A DNA stretch of 8,768 nucleotides from Frankia sp. Its GTDB lineage: Bacteria; Actinomycetota; Actinomycetes; Frankiales; Frankiaceae. The translations under genes and the position numbers were made by a program. Shown piece by piece: positions 6,525 through 8,768 of this stretch. The notes beneath the pieces were generated by a model. The model was not told where the DNA came from, did not search any database, and saw only the letters and a list, made by a program, of their open reading frames with translations. The stretch covers positions 1 to 8,768 of the forward strand of contig JADGHD010000174.1 in assembly GCA_019689615.1 (NCBI GenBank), read 5' to 3'. Numbering within the stretch: the stretch's first letter is position 1; every line of letters starts with the position of its first letter.

Positions 6525-7598
6525 TCAGGAGGCGAAGCCGAACTTCAGGTACTGGTCCACGTTGTCCTTCGTGATCGTCGCGGAGGCGATCGTGATCGAC
6601 GACGGGATGTCGTTCTCCACCAGGTCGGACAGCGTGCGCCCCTGGGCGACGAGACGGGCCAGGTTGATCGCCGAGGAGGCCATCGACGGCGGGTAGGTGA
6701 CGGTCGCCTTGACCACGCTCTCGTCGGACTTGATCAGGTCCATCATGTCCCGGGAGCCTGCGCCGCCCACCATGAAGAACTCGTCCCGGCCGGCCGCCTC
6801 GATCGCGGACAGCACGCCGAGCCCCTGGTCGTCGTCGTGGTTCCAGATCGCGTCGATCCGCGGCGCCGCCTGCAGCAGGTTCGCCGCCGCCCGCTCGCCG
6901 GACTCGATCGTGAACTCGGCCGGCACCCGCGGCCCGACCCGCAGCCCGGCGCTCGCCAGCGCGTCCCGGAAGCCCTGGCTCCGCTCCTGGGTCAGCGGCA
7001 GGCTGTCGATTCCGGGGATCTCGGCGATGACCGGGTCGGTGACGCCGTTCTCCCGCAGCCTGGCCGCGATGAAGTTGCCGGCGGCCACGCCCATCCCGTA
7101 GTTGTCGCCGCCGATCCAGGTCCGGTAGGCCAGCGGGCTGTCGAAGATGCGGTCCAGGTTGATCACCGGGATCCCGGCGTCCATCGCCTGGCGCGCCACC
7201 TCGGTCAGCGCCGCACCGTCGTGCGGCAGGATCACCAGCACGTCGACGCCGTCGTTGATCAGCGTCTCCACCTGGCTGATCTGCAGGTTGAGGTCGTTGG
7301 TGCCCTCGGTCGGCCGTAATGTCACGTCCGAGTGGACGTCGGCCTGGGCACGGGCGTTCGTGGTGATGGCGCCGATCCAGCCGTGGTCGGCGGCCGGCGC
7401 GGAGAACCCGATGGTGACCGGCGGGCCGGGCTCGGCGTTGTCGCCACCGCCGGCGGCGGTCGCCACGGCGGACGTCTGCGGGCTGCTCTCGTCGTTGCTG
7501 GTGCAGCCGGCGAGCACGGCCGCTCCCGCCGCGCCGAAGGCGGCACCGCCGATCAGGAACCTCCGCCGGCCGAGCATCATCCCGCTGCGCTGTGCCAT
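6525..7598 (-). CDS. Sugar ABC transporter substrate-binding lipoprotein
   Basis: A 357-residue extracytoplasmic solute-binding protein of the periplasmic-binding-protein class 1 (ribose/galactose-binding-like) family. It would capture a sugar and deliver it to the RbsC-type permease encoded upstream. The N-terminus has a twin-arginine motif (RRRFLIG, 11-17), a hydrophobic Ala/Gly stretch and a lipobox LAGC with C32 as the lipidated residue, so Tat export and membrane anchoring are likely. A Ser/Thr/Gly linker (33-60) follows, then the binding domain from VTIGFSAPAADHGW (61-74). Likely ligand contacts, by family analogy, are around H72/W74, NLDR (147-150), R206 in QERSQGF and the acidic WNHDDDQG (252-259). 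The ATG at 7598 is preceded by AGGAGGGG a few bases upstream, a strong ribosome binding site. It lies 183 bp after the permease and 169 bp before the oxidoreductase, same strand. The family is clear; the ligand is not. Confidence 0.93.
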   Translation of the reverse strand: MAQRSGMMLGRRRFLIGGAAFGAAGAAVLAGCTSNDESSPQTSAVATAAGGGDNAEPGPPVTIGFSAPAADHGWIGAITTNARAQADVHSDVTLRPTEGTNDLNLQISQVETLINDGVDVLVILPHDGAALTEVARQAMDAGIPVINLDRIFDSPLAYRTWIGGDNYGMGVAAGNFIAARLRENGVTDPVIAEIPGIDSLPLTQERSQGFRDALASAGLRVGPRVPAEFTIESGERAAANLLQAAPRIDAIWNHDDDQGLGVLSAIEAAGRDEFFMVGGAGSRDMMDLIKSDESVVKATVTYPPSMASSAINLARLVAQGRTLSDLVENDIPSSITIASATITKDNVDQYLKFGFAS

Positions 7599-7685
7599 GT
7601 CCCCTCCTCAAGGGTCGTGCCGAAGTCCGATGGGTGCCCCGCTCCCGCGCGTGCCTGCTGGCGGCAGCGCGCGCGGGCGGGCCGG

Positions 7686-7706
7686 GCCGCGGGTGTGCTC
7701 CGCGGC
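7686..7706 (-). repeat. Seven-bp GC stem-loop in the permease to binding-protein gap
   Basis: GCCGCGG (7686-7692) pairs perfectly with CCGCGGC (7700-7706) across a 7-nt loop. It lies about 88 bp upstream of the binding-protein start codon, so it would sit in that gene's leader. It may be an RNA stability or processing structure; function not shown. Confidence 0.4.
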
Positions 7707-7732
7707 GGGTCGTGGCCTCGTGGCTGGGTGGT

Positions 7733-7773
7733 GGCGCGCCCGGCCGGGGGGGCCCCGCCGCCGCCGGCGCGCC
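7733..7773 (-). terminator. Paired GGCGCGCC hairpin directly after the permease stop
   Basis: Two identical 8-bp palindromes GGCGCGCC (7733-7740 and 7766-7773), 25 bp apart, can pair with each other. An inner GGGG/CCCC pairing between them would give a long imperfect hairpin. It starts 8 bp beyond the permease stop codon. There is no T-tract, so attenuation or RNA processing between permease and binding protein is as plausible as termination. Confidence 0.4.
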
Positions 7774-7781
7774 GATCCGGG

Positions 7782-8768
7782 CTAGCCGCCGGCGGTGCGC
7801 GGGGCCAGCCGTCGCTGCAGCAGCACGGCGGCCACGATGATCAGGCCCTTCGCCAGCGCCTGGGTCGAGGTGGTCAGGTTGTTGAGGGTGAAGATGTTGT
7901 TGACCGTGGTGAAGATCAGCACCCCGATGACGGTGCCGACGATCGTGCCGCGCCCGCCGGAGAGCAGCGTGCCGCCGATGACCACCGCGGCGATCGCGTC
8001 CAGCTCGTAGAGCAGGCCGTGGGTGGACGTGCCGGACGTCGTCCGCGCCGTGATCATGATGGCGGCGATCCCGCAGCAGAACCCGAGCAGGGTGTAGAGC
8101 CACAGGGTCTGCCGGCGCACGTTGATGCCGGCCAGCCGGGCCGCCTCCGGGTTGCCACCGACGGCGAACGTGCGCCGGCCGAAGGTCGTCCGGTTCAGCA
8201 CCACCCAGCCGACCACCGCGACCAGCGCGAACATGATGACCAGCACCGGGATGCCAGCGGGCTCGGCGCGGAAGAAGTCGCGGAACCCGTTGACCCGCAC
8301 GACCTGCGTCTGCCGGTTCGAGATCTCCTCGGCCAGGCCGCGGGCCGAGGCCAGCATCGCCAGCGTGGCGATGAACGGGACGATCCGGCCGTAGGCGATG
8401 AAGATCCCGTTGATCAGCCCGCAGACGGTGCCGACCAGCAGGGCGACGAACACCATCACCAGGAACGTGGAGTCGTTCGCCATGTTCTGGGTGGCGAGCG
8501 TCGTCGACCAGACCGAGGCGAGCGCGACGATCGCGCCGACCGACAGGTCGATCCCGCCACCGGCGATCACGAACGTCATCCCGATGCTGACCACGCCGAT
8601 GACCGACGCCAGCCGAAGGATCGTCATCGCGTTGTCGGTGCTGGCGAACCGTTCTCCGGCCGTGATCACCCCGATCACGCAGATCACCAGCAGGACCGCG
8701 ACCAGGCCCAGGTTGCGCCCCGCCCCGGTGCGCAGCAGCCGCCCCAGCGCCACCCGGCCGGCGGCGAC
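7782..8768 (-). CDS. RbsC-type sugar ABC transporter permease (5' end cut by window)
   Basis: Membrane subunit of a ribose/galactose-type sugar importer (BPD_transp_2 family), forming the channel with an ATPase not present in this window. Numbered from an in-frame GTG at 8753, it shows about 8-10 hydrophobic segments (first near 14-32, last near 270-312), the conserved IAGGGIDLSVGAI (63-75), the cytoplasmic coupling-loop motif AVGGNPEAARLAGI (197-210) and ELDAIAAVVIGGTLLSGGRGT (250-270), all typical of RbsC-like permeases. The 323 residues seen are close to the usual 320-350. The frame stays open to the window edge, and the GTG at 8753 has no ribosome binding site, so the true start is probably beyond 8768 and the gene is recorded as partial. 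The ATPase gene would be expected just upstream. The binding protein follows 183 bp downstream on the same strand. Confidence 0.93.
   Translation of the reverse strand, partial: VAAGRVALGRLLRTGAGRNLGLVAVLLVICVIGVITAGERFASTDNAMTILRLASVIGVVSIGMTFVIAGGGIDLSVGAIVALASVWSTTLATQNMANDSTFLVMVFVALLVGTVCGLINGIFIAYGRIVPFIATLAMLASARGLAEEISNRQTQVVRVNGFRDFFRAEPAGIPVLVIMFALVAVVGWVVLNRTTFGRRTFAVGGNPEAARLAGINVRRQTLWLYTLLGFCCGIAAIMITARTTSGTSTHGLLYELDAIAAVVIGGTLLSGGRGTIVGTVIGVLIFTTVNNIFTLNNLTTSTQALAKGLIIVAAVLLQRRLAPRTAGG

Larger units (their letters stand above)
7599..7781. other. Intergenic gap with hairpins between permease and binding protein
   Basis: This 183-bp gap contains a stem-loop at 7686-7706 and a larger imperfect hairpin at 7733-7773, plus the strong ribosome binding site of the binding-protein gene at its left end. 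I see no clear -35/-10 pair, though actinobacterial promoters can be poorly recognisable. Confidence 0.6.

Noticed and set aside
6352..8103. 583-residue minus-strand open frame across the permease and binding protein
   Set aside because: Runs out of frame through two clear genes and their gap; Arg/Pro/Ala-rich shadow.

Overview
The window is very GC-rich DNA with strong third-position GC bias, twin-arginine lipoprotein signals and actinobacterial-style gene families. It most likely comes from the chromosome of a high-GC actinomycete (Frankia- or Streptomyces-like; the genus cannot be fixed from sequence alone). I see six protein genes and no tRNA, rRNA, transposase, CRISPR array or integrase.

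Layout from left to right. (1) 20-1930, minus strand: a complete ABC half-exporter (membrane domain fused to ATPase). (2) 1931-2259: a non-coding divergent intergenic region. It carries about four imperfect 16-bp tandem repeats and, further upstream, a candidate promoter firing toward the exporter. That promoter has an unusual 19-bp spacer filled by an imperfect dyad, the architecture used by MerR/SoxR-type activators. (3) 2260-4071, plus strand: a PhoD-like metallophosphatase with no signal peptide and a recent in-frame 33-bp duplication. (4) 4074-4097: a hairpin at the convergent junction. (5) 4087-8768, minus strand: a sugar-catabolism cluster transcribed from the right edge inward, in the order RbsC-type permease (5' end cut by the window), Tat/lipoprotein sugar-binding protein, Gfo/Idh/MocA oxidoreductase, and sugar phosphate isomerase/epimerase-type TIM barrel. 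Both intergenic gaps beside the binding-protein gene hold strong GC hairpins.

How the genes work together. The right-hand cluster reads as an uptake-and-oxidise module. The binding protein captures a sugar or cyclitol at the outer membrane face, and the permease (with an ATPase presumably encoded just outside the window) imports it. The NAD(P)-dependent oxidoreductase then oxidises a ring hydroxyl, and the metal-dependent TIM-barrel enzyme isomerises, dehydrates or eliminates the keto product. The substrate cannot be read from the sequence. The exporter and the phosphatase are separate transcription units with no obvious link to the sugar module. The most interesting non-coding signal is the MerR/SoxR-like promoter plus repeat-bearing leader in front of the exporter. 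I found no convincing wholly new system.
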